Position numbers and translations under genes: made by a program | Part shown: positions 35,301-42,811 of the stretch, piece by piece | Layout of the letters: each line of letters begins with the position of its first letter | Position numbering within the stretch: position 1 is the stretch's first letter | Notes under the pieces: generated by a model | The model's input: the letters and a program-made list of their open reading frames with translations, nothing else | What the model was told of the DNA's origin: nothing | The model's database searches: none | Source: Bdellovibrionales bacterium | GTDB taxonomy: Bacteria > Bdellovibrionota > Bdellovibrionia > Bdellovibrionales > JAMPXM01 | Length of the DNA stretch: 44,728 nt | NCBI GenBank assembly: GCA_005808505.1 | Contig: SYLX01000029.1 | Span: forward strand, 1-44,728 | Direction of reading: 5' to 3'

Positions 35301-36645
35301 CGCAGCAAATATTACGGGTTCAGTTAACGCAGCTAACGGCTACATTGAACACCAAGCGGGATCCACGCTTTCCAATGCGAAGTCCCTTTACGGAGGAGTG
35401 AACAACACTTCTACCGGCACGATTACAAATGCATACGCGGCTGATCTCGCCGTTTCAAATTCAGGTACCGGCACGATCTCGAATGCTCACGGGATCCGCA
35501 CGGGAGTATCGCGCGCATCCGGGACCATCACGAACGCCTACGGCGTTTACGTCAGTACGGTGGAAGGAACAAACAAGTGGTCCTTCTACGCAAGCGATGC
35601 GAACGCACCGTCTTACTACGCAGGACGAGTCGGCATTGGAGTCGTTTCGCCGTCAGCAGCTCTCGATGTTCGAGGCGGAGATCTCTTCGTCCAAGGAAGC
35701 GGCAACCAATTGAAGATCCGAACGACGGGAGGCTCTGACCGAGTTGCGCTCAGTAACAACGGTGGCTCTTACGGTAGCGTTGCGCTTTTCAACAGCTCGG
35801 ATGCAAAAAACGTTGAACTCCTCGCCACCGGCAACTCTTACTTCAACGCTGGCAACGTCGGCTTCGGTAATACCGCGCCCGAAGCGAAGGTCGAGATTCA
35901 CCGCGCGACGGCACCTACCACTCTCTCGATTGCAAACGAGTATTTGCACATTGGTGGCGCCGAACAAACGACCAATGGTTACCGCGTCATTGGCTTTGGT
36001 TACAATACTACCGAGGTAAATTCGCCCGCGTATTTTGGTTTCCTCGAGACCGATGCCGCAAACTCCGGAAAAGGCGCTCTCGTTTTCGGAACACGCGACG
36101 TGACCACCGACACTTACGGTTCTGAGCGCATGCGGATTGCTTCCAACGGCAACGTTGGTATCGGAACCGCAACGATCAACGAAAAACTGGTCGTGAACGG
36201 TAACGTACTTGCGACATCTTTCCTTTACTCATCAGATCGCCGCTTGAAAACCGACATTCGTCCCGTCGAAGATTCGCTCGAAAAACTCACTCGCCTTTCG
36301 GGCGTGACGTTTGAGTGGAAGAAGCCGCTTTCTGAAGAAGCAAAACGCACGCAGCTCGGCGTGATCGCACAAGAAGTCGAAGCGCAATTCCCGCAAGCGG
36401 TCGTGACCGATCGCGAAGGCGTAAAACGGGTCAATTATCCATCGCTCATCGCTCCGGTGATCGAAGCGATCAAGGAACTCTACGCGAAGTGGACGGATCA
36501 AGAAGTGAAGGTCCAGGCCATGAAAGGCGAAGTGATTGCGCTGCAAGGAGATGTGAAACGCCTGGAAGCTGAGAACAAAGAACTTCAACAGCGCCTGCAG
36601 AAGATCGAAGAAATGCTGAGCCGTAAACCCGCGAGCAAAGAATGA
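29317..36645 (+). CDS. Giant tail-fibre-like surface protein with S74 self-cleaving chaperone domain
   Basis: From ATG 29317 the protein has 2442 residues; a TTG nine bases earlier is the alternative, and neither has a good ribosome site. A signal peptide (RFLKLSLLAGFLGCLIAPFS) sends it out of the cytoplasm. An N-terminal domain (ITYHGRILKPDGTPLENTNV) is followed by a long repetitive fibre with three copies of a roughly 270-residue unit (30525, 32284, 33940 onward) and 12 occurrences of a GNVGIGT-type motif, each at the end of a shaft segment. The C-terminal domain (from about residue 2300) is an S74 peptidase/intramolecular chaperone with the Ser-Lys dyad Ser2306/Lys2311 (SSDRRLKTDI), and a final coiled coil. 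By family knowledge, S74 domains drive trimer folding and then cut themselves off. Likely a trimeric fibre at the cell surface. Confidence 0.9.
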   Translation: MRFLKLSLLAGFLGCLIAPFSIAFAASQSGITYHGRILKPDGTPLENTNVKFRLQIRSPGTENCLLYEEQQTKNLAGSGGVFSITLNDGSGSRGVEDEYASGQRLSLERVFQNKAGFPSTLPNCDFGATYSPNSADGRRFQVFFRDLTMAAWEPLPAATINYVPFALEAKSISGFTPQNLLRVEDASGIPAAAPAFSPAQMNELVNLITGVSALYTRAGQLGGAALPTLSAGQSLQWNGTTWTAATPLTSESDPTVQAFAKAALPNCGSGEVLKSNGTSFSCVADIASGTPTDATTSAKGVVQISAAGGISVSAGVISLPDQASITAGNSYPKVTVDAKGRVTAGAALAETDLPSITSAWSGSIDGGKIVGAIGGSTAISTSGPITTGGAVGGRAFNLFDVDTNKISFVAPALSADYTLTWPAALPGSNGQILSVNTSGQLSWVAPSSGSVTSVTATAPLASTGGATPQISITQANGTTNGYLSSTDWSTFNNKLGTTLTDGNIWVGNSSNAATGVVPSGDVTMTNAGAFTVTRIRGRDVATTAPVTGQVLRYNASNAWESANFSVNDLKKADGTSQFASATCAAGQTLNWSSLTDTFTCTNISIASTQVSGLGTAAAKNFGTAAGNLVELDAGAKIPASLLPTGAASQWTTSGSDIYYSTGNVGIGLNNFAYGRLGVANDIGIAAFNTVPSIQLVRTGSAVASNTGVGEIKFRPTDGTNAILTAVIGAGVTSGATVAANSIPTDLHFSTGTTAPTERMRILSNGNVGIGTTNPAGMLELSSTGANASLIQSVTGSGTPYLTQRLTGAGSTIVSNGAYLGEWNAAGYDGASFRIASTIRTEVDGAPASGSMPGRILFLTTPTGSITPVERMRISQSGHVAIGTTTTTLPFSVATAATSGVAAFSSSAGFADVSIQSPLGFSAGFTMRRPSTGGTRWRLLADGATESGSNSGSNFKIESFDDTGALLGTPLYIARSTSNVGIGTMSPGAPLDVKGEIRLSGATSGYTGFRPAAAAGSTVWQLPATDGSSGQALVTNGSGVLTWQTPSGTGVSTLTVNAPITNSGTATAPNLSIAQANGSTNGYLSSTDWTTFNSKLGTGLTSANIWVGNGSNVATAVAPSGDVSLTNAGAFTVTRLQSRTVASTLPVTSQVLRYNTATTSWEPQYINFADLKKADGSSQFPGTACTASQTLSWSSLTDTFVCSNISITSAQVSGLGTAAAKNFGTAAGNLVELDAGGKVPSALLPAGSSQWTTSGSNISYTAGNVGVGTASPARSLHVSGGLRLEPAALPSSPAAGDLAVDSGDANQFKYHDGSAWRTLSTFAQYNWDNRVYTPAAAGFDGQPEVATNAMYNTNALDGAAAVLRIGVRNTAGNYQNAYIGSVSNSAGFTPNIVFGQRTSSTNFAERMRIDGSGNIGIGTASPGYPLEVAYSSSSIGLKVSNSRDNNTAYAGLMLERTRSSATQPTAGFGTGVDFYLEGTADGTTVQTGSLYSAWEVDPTNGANRDSYLAFSTLLDGAPTASERMRITSSGNVGIGTTNPGAALDVKGAIRMSGATSGYTGFQPAAAAGSTVWTLPTADGSTGQVLTTNGSGVLTWSTPSGTGVSSVTATAPLSSTGGATPQISMTQANGSTNGYLSSTDWTTFNSKLGTSLTNGAIWVGNGSSVATAVAPAGDVTMTNAGVFSVTKLRGYAVQNQAPGDGQVMVWSGGGNEWRPQNFGVSHLRGATGLAQFASATCSASQTLTWSSLTDTLTCNNIAIANSQVSGLGTASTKNFGTAAGNLVELDAGAKIPASLLPSGTTSQWTTNGTRIYYNGGNVGIGTAAPDYPLHVSKSGYTQVLVEAINDSVEVDFAAYGTGSQSMLFLSAARGTEASPTYLQAADRIGYIGASPSQSGAQAARIEFTAAANWTGATTPGIMSFATTPVNATVPVERMRIDEKGNIGIGTLTPTAVLNIDTDLTVTAGTAPQVFSYAEINPATASSATYLGNSANAYVISGAANITGSVNAANGYIEHQAGSTLSNAKSLYGGVNNTSTGTITNAYAADLAVSNSGTGTISNAHGIRTGVSRASGTITNAYGVYVSTVEGTNKWSFYASDANAPSYYAGRVGIGVVSPSAALDVRGGDLFVQGSGNQLKIRTTGGSDRVALSNNGGSYGSVALFNSSDAKNVELLATGNSYFNAGNVGFGNTAPEAKVEIHRATAPTTLSIANEYLHIGGAEQTTNGYRVIGFGYNTTEVNSPAYFGFLETDAANSGKGALVFGTRDVTTDTYGSERMRIASNGNVGIGTATINEKLVVNGNVLATSFLYSSDRRLKTDIRPVEDSLEKLTRLSGVTFEWKKPLSEEAKRTQLGVIAQEVEAQFPQAVVTDREGVKRVNYPSLIAPVIEAIKELYAKWTDQEVKVQAMKGEVIALQGDVKRLEAENKELQQRLQKIEEMLSRKPASKE
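30525..31320 (+). repeat. Fibre repeat unit A
   Basis: First copy of the long repeat in the S74 protein. Landmarks are TNGYLSSTDWSTFNNKLG (30751) and QVSGLGTAAAKNFGTAAGNL (31141), ending in SQWTTSGSDIYYSTGNVGIG. It aligns to units B and C at amino-acid level. Confidence 0.8.
32284..33120 (+). repeat. Fibre repeat unit B
   Basis: Second copy, opened by LDVKGEIRLSGATSGYTGF and containing TNGYLSSTDWTTFNSKLG (32551). The latter is exactly 1800 bases from the same point in unit A. Confidence 0.8.
33940..34770 (+). repeat. Fibre repeat unit C
   Basis: Third copy, opened by LDVKGAIRMSGATSGYTGF, about 1.65 kb after unit B. Protein similarity to B is near identity in stretches, while many codons differ at the third position. 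Confidence 0.8.
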
Positions 36646-37895
36646 GTCAACGCCTGAGGTCACTTCTCGCTATCCTTTTGCTAGCGCTTCTCGCGCCGAT
36701 CGCGAACGCGGCTTGTCCCGTTTCTCTGCCTTCCGGTACGGACTGCGTAAATGCGGCCGCGACGAAAGCTATTACGGCGCACTCGAGTTGCCGGAGCGTC
36801 ACGAACAATCACGTCTCCGGCCAAGCGATCATGATCCCTGTCAATACATCGACCGAGTGGACGAGATTTTACTCGAATCTCCCTGGCGGCGTGACCGCTT
36901 CAACGTGCACGATGTCGGTCACATCCGTCTCGCCACAGGCAGGTCTCGCCGTTGGCGCTACGACAATCACGGTCACCGGGACGGGCTTTGTGAGCGGAGC
37001 TGTGGTACGCGTCAACGGTACGAACTGCTCGACATCAACGTTCGTCAGCGCAACCCAGATGACGTGTGACGTCCCTTCTGCGGCCGCGGGAACCATCGCT
37101 AGTGTCGACGTCTCGGTCGTAAACCCGGACACATCATCAGCATCCCTGGCCAGTGGTTTTTACTACGTTGGCGCGCCGAGAACCTGGTTGCGCGCTGATG
37201 CAGGCGTTAGCGTCGGGAGCGGAAACGACGTGCTCAACTGGGCGGACTCATCGGGCACCGGAAACCATGCTTCGACCTCAGGTCCCTACCCTCAGCGGGT
37301 TTTAGCTTCCGCGAATTTCAACAATAAACCCGTGATCACTTTCAGCGGTGCGAATTTCTTTGAATTCACGAGAATGAACACCTTCCAAAACGTCGCCGGC
37401 GCAAGTGCGGTCGTAGCTCTCCGGCCGACCTCCACTGGAAATAATCAAGCTATCTTTAGTTATTGGACAGGCGCCGACGGCAACGACCGCTTCGGCTTTG
37501 CTATCAACGCAGTCACCGGAAATACGAATCGCGGAACGAGCCCCACGGGCAACTTCTACTTGCTTGCTACCCGCGTGGACGGAACCGGACACGAGTACAT
37601 CCGCGGCGGAACACTCACGGTGAATAGCCCTGTGATCATGGCGGGCAGCATGAATTATTCCGCGCAAACTGCGGAGCTTGCGATCAACGGTTCAGTCGTT
37701 TCAACCGGTTCGAACATGCTGACATCCGGCTCAACTTCGGACACAGCTTCCCTCAATGGTAACTTTGGCGCTGCGGATACCTACAACTATTTCTCCGGTG
37801 ACGTTGCTGAAATTTTCCACTTCGGAATCGCGATCACGAGTGCGGAACGTCAGGTCCTAGAAAACTACCTTAAAGCCAAGTACAACCTGCCTTAA
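36642..37895 (+). CDS. Secreted IPT/TIG plus LamG-like domain protein
   Basis: The ATG at 36642 overlaps the stop of the S74 gene by four bases (ATGA), so the two are translated together. The 417 residues start with a signal peptide (SQRLRSLLAILLLALLAPIANA). An IPT/TIG immunoglobulin-like domain follows (about 90-175, SVSPQAGLAVGATTITVTGTG), and then a concanavalin/LamG-like beta-sandwich (about 180-417, WLRADAGVSVGSGNDVLNW and the ending ERQVLENYLKAKYNLP). Such folds bind sugars or proteins at the surface. Coupling to the fibre gene suggests a partner or tip protein; that is inference. Confidence 0.85.
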   Translation: MSQRLRSLLAILLLALLAPIANAACPVSLPSGTDCVNAAATKAITAHSSCRSVTNNHVSGQAIMIPVNTSTEWTRFYSNLPGGVTASTCTMSVTSVSPQAGLAVGATTITVTGTGFVSGAVVRVNGTNCSTSTFVSATQMTCDVPSAAAGTIASVDVSVVNPDTSSASLASGFYYVGAPRTWLRADAGVSVGSGNDVLNWADSSGTGNHASTSGPYPQRVLASANFNNKPVITFSGANFFEFTRMNTFQNVAGASAVVALRPTSTGNNQAIFSYWTGADGNDRFGFAINAVTGNTNRGTSPTGNFYLLATRVDGTGHEYIRGGTLTVNSPVIMAGSMNYSAQTAELAINGSVVSTGSNMLTSGSTSDTASLNGNFGAADTYNYFSGDVAEIFHFGIAITSAERQVLENYLKAKYNLP

Positions 37896-37913
37896 TCACT
37901 CCCGCCTTTGATC

Positions 37914-37963
37914 GTAGACCTAGACTCGCACCTCAATCGTTTTTCAACGAGCGTCTACATTTT
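37914..37963 (+). terminator. Candidate terminator after the LamG-like gene
   Basis: GTAGAC (37914-37919) pairs with GTCTAC (37953-37958), with CTCG/CGAG inside, and ATTTT follows. The stem is interrupted, so termination is plausible but uncertain. Confidence 0.4.
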
Positions 37964-38037
37964 AAACAACTGACGATGAATTGAGCGGATTCGAAGTTTC
38001 GCTTCAGAGCGGGACAAGCGACTCCGATAAATAAGCT

Positions 38038-38835
38038 ATGGGGGCCAAGTCTCAAGTTCAGCTAACGAAGATTCGATCGGCACAATCGGGCTTCACGCTC
38101 ACCGAAATGTTGCTCATGGTTGTGATTACCGGAATCTCAATCGTCGGTCTCTTTGCGGTCTTGGGTCAATCAGCCTCTCTCTTCATAAAACAACAAGGCG
38201 GAGCCGATCTCGTCAGCGTTCTCGATCGCACGAAAATGAGTCTTAGCACTCCTGAGCAATGTTCAAAGCTCGTGAACACCGGACAGATCGTGCACATCCT
38301 TGGCGGCGGGACAACGGCCCCCTACGCTAGCCTTGAACTCAACCTCGCGAACACTTTGTTGAAGGCCGGAGAGGTGATCGCGGCCGATCGATCGGTCATC
38401 ACGGACATCCGGCTCAATGACGTTCGCACTACGACGCTTCCCGATTCGCGCCGAATCCACTCCGGATTCTTAGAGATGGTCATTGAGCGAACTCTCGAAA
38501 ACCAAACCAAATACCGAAAAACTTATCCGCTCGGAGGCGTCCACCTCACCGTGGATGCGAGCAATCAAGCTGAAGGTTGTTGGACAACCGGGTCTCAGTC
38601 GCTTGCCGAAGCCTGCGTTGGAATCGGTTGGATTTGGAATGAGCTAGACATGACATGTAAGCCCCAACTTCCCAACTGCGGTAAAGGCGAGATCCCCGTG
38701 TTTTCTGCAGGTCGAGCAACGGGCTGCAAAGCGTTTCGAAGACATATTGCAAGTTTCTGTAATCCAGACCAAGCCCTCCGAGTTGGCGGTGATGAGTCTG
38801 GTGGATTGGATATCAAATGCGCAAAGCCGAATTGA
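38038..38835 (+). CDS. Pseudopilin-like prepilin with Cys-rich C-terminus
   Basis: The 265 residues carry a type IV prepilin signal: QSG|FTLTEMLLMVVITGISIVG with cleavage after Gly18 and the conserved glutamate at position +5 (Glu23). The hydrophobic N-terminal helix is followed by a globular domain and a Cys-rich C-terminal module (about 180-265) with RATGCKAFRRHIASFCNPDQ. Nothing like a ribosome site precedes ATG 38038. It overlaps the next gene by 19 bases. Pseudopilins assemble short filaments of type II secretion or minor pili; no assembly genes are in the window. Confidence 0.82.
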   Translation: MGAKSQVQLTKIRSAQSGFTLTEMLLMVVITGISIVGLFAVLGQSASLFIKQQGGADLVSVLDRTKMSLSTPEQCSKLVNTGQIVHILGGGTTAPYASLELNLANTLLKAGEVIAADRSVITDIRLNDVRTTTLPDSRRIHSGFLEMVIERTLENQTKYRKTYPLGGVHLTVDASNQAEGCWTTGSQSLAEACVGIGWIWNELDMTCKPQLPNCGKGEIPVFSAGRATGCKAFRRHIASFCNPDQALRVGGDESGGLDIKCAKPN

Positions 38836-40046
38836 ACATCATTCGTTCTGAAAAAGGCTTCACGCTCGCAGGGGCGCTCGTCGCAGCTGGCCTCGTCGGC
38901 GTTGCGGGTCTGGTCTTCGCCCAACTCATGGCCGACACGGCAAGCTTGCAGAAGAAGGCCGTAGATAAAAGCAACTCGGTCGCGCTCGCCTCGGAAGTCC
39001 GCTCCGTCGTGAATCTCGAAGGAGCGATTGGTTGCACGAGCACCATCGTGAAACGGAAATTCGACTATCCTGGGTTGTCGAGCGATGGTTCCATCCAGCG
39101 CCCCGCTGGCACTGATGTCGGTGACGAAGGCTTGCCGGTCGACTTCGATTTCGGAGGAGATCGGAAAATCACGGAGTCCACGGGTCAAACAACGAAGGTT
39201 CAAATTACAAAACTCCGCTTCAAAGATGCCATGTTCATCGGGATGAACGGAGCTGATCGCGTTTACGCCGGCAACTTGGTCCTGCAAACAAAAGCTGGCA
39301 ACAAGCCCATGGGCGAGATGCTTTTAGCGCCGCTTGAAGTGGGCGGTGTGAACATCACCGTTAATCCCTCAAGCAACCAGATCACGGGTTGCTACGGCGC
39401 CTCGGGAGCGGAAGGCCTCTGCAAAGCGATGGGTGGACAGTACTCGGGCGGATCTTGCACACTTGCGAGCAATGGCTGTCAAACTGGCGAAACTTGGATC
39501 TACGACGAGAATGCCGGAGGTCGCGCACCTGCGGCCCGCTGCCGTTCGATGCGTCGAGAGCTAGCTTCGGTTTGTCCACCGGATCACTATCTCGTCACGA
39601 ACAGCGACGGTACTGATCTCACTTGTCTCGGCATTGGCGGCACATCAACAACGGGAGACGAAGAGGTTATCACCGTCGACTTCCCCGATCGCTGCACTTC
39701 CGGCCGCAACGGAAGCTGCTCACTGGCGGTGAATTTCAAAGACCGCATGCCCGCGGATAAACGTTCGAAAGAGATCCGTGGCATTCGTCTCGTCTATCGT
39801 CATTTCCAAAACTTCGGCGACGGGGAATGTCGAGGCGCGGTTGCGGATCTCGCATACTCACCAGCTGGAGGCGGAGCTTCGCACGGCATGTGCGGAAGAA
39901 AATGCGCTCTGTCCTCCGCATCCGTTGACACGTCTTCGGGAGCGATTGCGATGGCGTCCGTAACGGGTGGCTGGGGTGATTGCGGCGGTAACCCTTGTAA
40001 CGCTTGCATCTCGAACATCCAAGCGATCATCACCGTCAAGAAGTAA
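38817..40046 (+). CDS. Second pseudopilin-like prepilin lacking glutamate +5
   Basis: The 409 residues begin with a prepilin-like segment SEKG|FTLAGALVAAGLVGVAGLV. Cleavage after Gly14 is expected, but position +5 is Gly19 instead of glutamate. Among known families only some minor pseudopilins such as GspK lack this glutamate. The C-terminal half is Cys-rich and shares a module with the upstream protein (RAPAARCRSMRRELASVCPP), then adds a further domain (about 285-409) with many cysteines. The genes overlap by 19 bases, so they are translated together. Confidence 0.8.
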   Translation: MRKAELNIIRSEKGFTLAGALVAAGLVGVAGLVFAQLMADTASLQKKAVDKSNSVALASEVRSVVNLEGAIGCTSTIVKRKFDYPGLSSDGSIQRPAGTDVGDEGLPVDFDFGGDRKITESTGQTTKVQITKLRFKDAMFIGMNGADRVYAGNLVLQTKAGNKPMGEMLLAPLEVGGVNITVNPSSNQITGCYGASGAEGLCKAMGGQYSGGSCTLASNGCQTGETWIYDENAGGRAPAARCRSMRRELASVCPPDHYLVTNSDGTDLTCLGIGGTSTTGDEEVITVDFPDRCTSGRNGSCSLAVNFKDRMPADKRSKEIRGIRLVYRHFQNFGDGECRGAVADLAYSPAGGGASHGMCGRKCALSSASVDTSSGAIAMASVTGGWGDCGGNPCNACISNIQAIITVKK

Positions 40047-40062
40047 TGTTCAGGCCAAAAGT

Positions 40063-41514
40063 TTACGTCGAGTGATCATGAACGATGAGCGATTCTTTGG
40101 AAAAGAATCGCTCAAGCTCCAAAGCTCCTGATCGCCCCGCACCCGATTGTTTCATAGCCCCAAAACTCAGTCGTGGATCGAAGATGGCACCCGCCGAATT
40201 CACAAAAATTCGTGAAGCCTCAGTTTTTTGCGCCACTCGCATGGCCTTTGCGCCCTGCGACTCATAGATGTAGGCCGCAAGGCCAAGCGGCGATGTATTG
40301 GCGTGTTTGAGCGCATCGTGCTGATACTTGAACGAAGATATCGTGAGAAACGGACCTTCGACTTCTTCTTGTTGAAGAGTGGAGCAGTTGGTGAGATCAA
40401 AAACCGCCGTTGGGCGAACGAAGTTGCCCAGAGTTAAACGCGTTTCCAGGTTTTCGGGCTGCCCCGAGCCGCCAAAAAGCGCTTTCCCCTTTTCGCCGAG
40501 CGCTTTTGCGACGGCAGCGGCGTAGCGTTCTTTTTTCTTCGCACTTACGAGGGGACCTATGTCAGTTTGCTCATCGAGAGGATCACCGATTTTGAGCTTA
40601 CCGACTTCGGTCGTGAGAACTTCTAAAAATTTATCGTAGATCGACTCTTGCACGAAGAGTCTTGAGCCCCGCAAACAGGAAGGCTGTACGGCAAGTAAAC
40701 AACTTTTGATGAGACGCGGCATCTGCTTTGCGAAATCAAAATCTTGAAACACGAGGACAGAATTCCGACCACTCAAAGCAAGATGCGTTTTCTTGAGTAG
40801 ATCGGACGCCTCACGCTGAACGATTCGGCCCGTCTCGGTACTTCCAATAAGAGAGATGGTTGAAATTCCAGGATGCTGAATGAGAGCCTGGCCAATGTTA
40901 GCGCCCGAGCCATGCAGACAGTTGAACGCGCCAGGCGGCAACCCTGAGCTCGAAACAATCTCGGAGAAAACACTTAATGTCCTCGGAGTCAGCGACGAAG
41001 GCTTTGCGATAATCACGTTCCCCGATGCTAAAGCGGGAGCAAGACGCGAGACGAGCGCCCCAATCGGATCTGTCCAAGGAAGGAGGAGCGCGACGACGCC
41101 TAACGGCTGCCGACTCGTGGAAGCTGAGAAGTCAGCGGCAAAGAGTCCGGGTTCGGTTGCTTGCAACGAGGCCTCGGCATGAAACTCAACTTGCGCAATC
41201 GCGCGTGAAATCGCTTCGCGTGTGAATTTGATCGGTTCGCCACTTTCGCGCGCCTGAGCTTCGGCCAGATCCGTTGCACGCTCTTTCATTTTTTGGGCAA
41301 GGCCACGCAAAAGTGCTGCTCTCTCATACGGCGTCGTCTTTTGCCAGCTCGTCCAAGCTTTGTTGGAAGCCTGAACCGCCGTAACAAGATCCATCAGATC
41401 CGACTCAGGTGCTTGGGTGATAAGTTCGCCTGTTGCGGGCTCGCGGAGCTCGCGCCAGGAATCTTCAAGTGGAGCTTTAAACTCGCCGCCGACAAAGTTT
41501 TGCACGGTCTTCAT
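40063..41514 (-). CDS. Aldehyde dehydrogenase-family protein with altered active site
   Basis: The 483 residues follow the NAD(P)-dependent aldehyde dehydrogenase fold: LLPWTDPIGALVSRLAPALASGN, KPSSLTP, ISLIGSTETGR, and the nucleophile region with Cys280 (PSCLRGSRLFVQ). Two canonical catalytic positions are changed: the PWN asparagine is Thr148, and the general-base glutamate of ELGGK is Ala246 (LALSGR). Length and the C-terminal GAMKQSGAGRSG motif are normal, and there is no frameshift. It may have changed or lost oxidation activity. It is convergent with the pseudopilin pair. Confidence 0.88.
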   Translation of the reverse strand: MKTVQNFVGGEFKAPLEDSWRELREPATGELITQAPESDLMDLVTAVQASNKAWTSWQKTTPYERAALLRGLAQKMKERATDLAEAQARESGEPIKFTREAISRAIAQVEFHAEASLQATEPGLFAADFSASTSRQPLGVVALLLPWTDPIGALVSRLAPALASGNVIIAKPSSLTPRTLSVFSEIVSSSGLPPGAFNCLHGSGANIGQALIQHPGISTISLIGSTETGRIVQREASDLLKKTHLALSGRNSVLVFQDFDFAKQMPRLIKSCLLAVQPSCLRGSRLFVQESIYDKFLEVLTTEVGKLKIGDPLDEQTDIGPLVSAKKKERYAAAVAKALGEKGKALFGGSGQPENLETRLTLGNFVRPTAVFDLTNCSTLQQEEVEGPFLTISSFKYQHDALKHANTSPLGLAAYIYESQGAKAMRVAQKTEASRIFVNSAGAIFDPRLSFGAMKQSGAGRSGALELERFFSKESLIVHDHST

Positions 41515-41689
41515 GAGATGATCCTTTTGGGCCCCTTCAACGCGTGCCCCACCCTAGCTCAATAGCGGGTCCGGCCCGACCTTGTAAAGACGCATCCTCA
41601 CGAAGGTTTTTAAGAACTCCCGACTTTTCTCGAGGGCTTGCGCGACTTTCACCTTGCTCGCTCGAGGCCCCCAGTCCTAATCTTTTGCC

Positions 41690-42748
41690 ATGCATGATCA
41701 GGACCCGCGCAGTACGCCCAAAGGCCCGTCTGAGAAGACCGGGTTCAAAGTTAAAGAAGAAGTTGAAGAGTGCACGAACACAAATCAGCGCCTGGGCCAA
41801 TCTATCCAAAAACTCAATTCAGAAGCCAAGCATGGCCACAGTCACGCTCACGGGCACTCTCACGCGTTCGGCGCGCACGATCATGCTCACGGCGCCATCG
41901 GCAACATCCGCTTCGCGTTTTTCTTAAATCTCTCGTTCAGTATCCTTGAGCTTGTCGGGGGACTCTGGATCGGTTCGATGGCCATCGTTGCGGATGCTAT
42001 TCATGACTTCGGCGACGCGATCAGCCTCGGGACAGCATGGGGACTTGAGCGTTATGCCAACCGAAGCCGCGACCGCAAATTCAACTTTGGCTATCGCCGC
42101 TTTTCTCTTCTCTCTGCACTCATCTCGGGACTCGTGATTTCAACAGGTTCGGTCTTCGTCATCGTGGAATCCCTTCAACGTCTGAATCAAACTCAGCCGC
42201 CCGCAAGTGGCGCGATGATCGCGCTCGCGTGCGTGGGCCTGGCGATCAATGGCTTTGCGGCTTGGCGACTTTCGCGCGGCAAAACCCACAACGAAAAGAT
42301 GCTGACCTGGCATCTGATTGAGGATGTCCTAGGTTGGGGCGTGGTTTTGGTCGGAGCGATCGCCATTGCGCTCACCAATCAAGCCTGGATCGATCCCGCA
42401 CTCGCAGTTGGCCTCGGCATTTTTGTTCTCTTCAACGTTCTCAAACATTTAAAGACGACGATTTATCTTTTCCTTCAGGGCCGCCCCCTGAACTTCAGTG
42501 AAGATCTTTTCCGCGCTGAAGCGCTCGCCGTTCCCGGAGTGAATCATATTGATCATCTCGCCGTCTGGTCGCTCGACGGAGAAACGAGTATTCTCTCGGC
42601 GCGCCTTCATCTGCACGCCGTACGCGACCCACTTGAGATTGAAAAGATCAAAGATGGCGTAAGGCGAGCGGCTTTACGCCAGGGAGCTCAAGCAACACTT
42701 GAGACCTGCCTCCACGAAAAAGCCCCGCACCCGAAAGATGAAATCTAA
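41690..42748 (+). CDS. Cation diffusion facilitator metal exporter
   Basis: CDF transporters export Zn2+, Cd2+ or Co2+ in exchange for protons across the inner membrane. The 352 residues have a His-rich N-terminal stretch (about 48-67, GHSHAHGHSHAFGAHDH) and six membrane helices. The metal-site pairs are His105/Asp109 (ADAIHDFGDA) in TM2 and His208/Asp212 (WHLIEDVLGW) in TM5. A cytosolic C-terminal domain (about 270-340) has SARLHLHAV. No clear ribosome site precedes ATG 41690. The CzcD/ZitB-like subgroup is likely, metal unproven. Confidence 0.93.
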   Translation: MHDQDPRSTPKGPSEKTGFKVKEEVEECTNTNQRLGQSIQKLNSEAKHGHSHAHGHSHAFGAHDHAHGAIGNIRFAFFLNLSFSILELVGGLWIGSMAIVADAIHDFGDAISLGTAWGLERYANRSRDRKFNFGYRRFSLLSALISGLVISTGSVFVIVESLQRLNQTQPPASGAMIALACVGLAINGFAAWRLSRGKTHNEKMLTWHLIEDVLGWGVVLVGAIAIALTNQAWIDPALAVGLGIFVLFNVLKHLKTTIYLFLQGRPLNFSEDLFRAEALAVPGVNHIDHLAVWSLDGETSILSARLHLHAVRDPLEIEKIKDGVRRAALRQGAQATLETCLHEKAPHPKDEI

Positions 42749-42756
42749 TTCTTTAA

Positions 42757-42811
42757 TCCGAAGGTCGGGTCGGGGTGCATAGAAGTTCGTCACCGCCTCC
42801 CAACCTTCGGA
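42757..42811 (+). repeat. Imperfect 13-bp inverted repeat after the CDF gene
   Basis: TCCGAAGGT (42757-42765) and ACCTTCGGA (42803-42811) pair perfectly, and GGG/CCC extends the stem past a mismatch. The loop is 29 bases. TCTCACTGTGAGA (42813-42825) is an additional perfect palindrome directly after. There is no T-run, so this is a possible mRNA 3' structure or operator, not a standard terminator. Confidence 0.4.

Noticed and set aside
29317-36645. Repeated sequence that might be a CRISPR or tandem array
   Set aside because: The repeats are long coding units in one continuous reading frame, with no short identical repeats and spacers.
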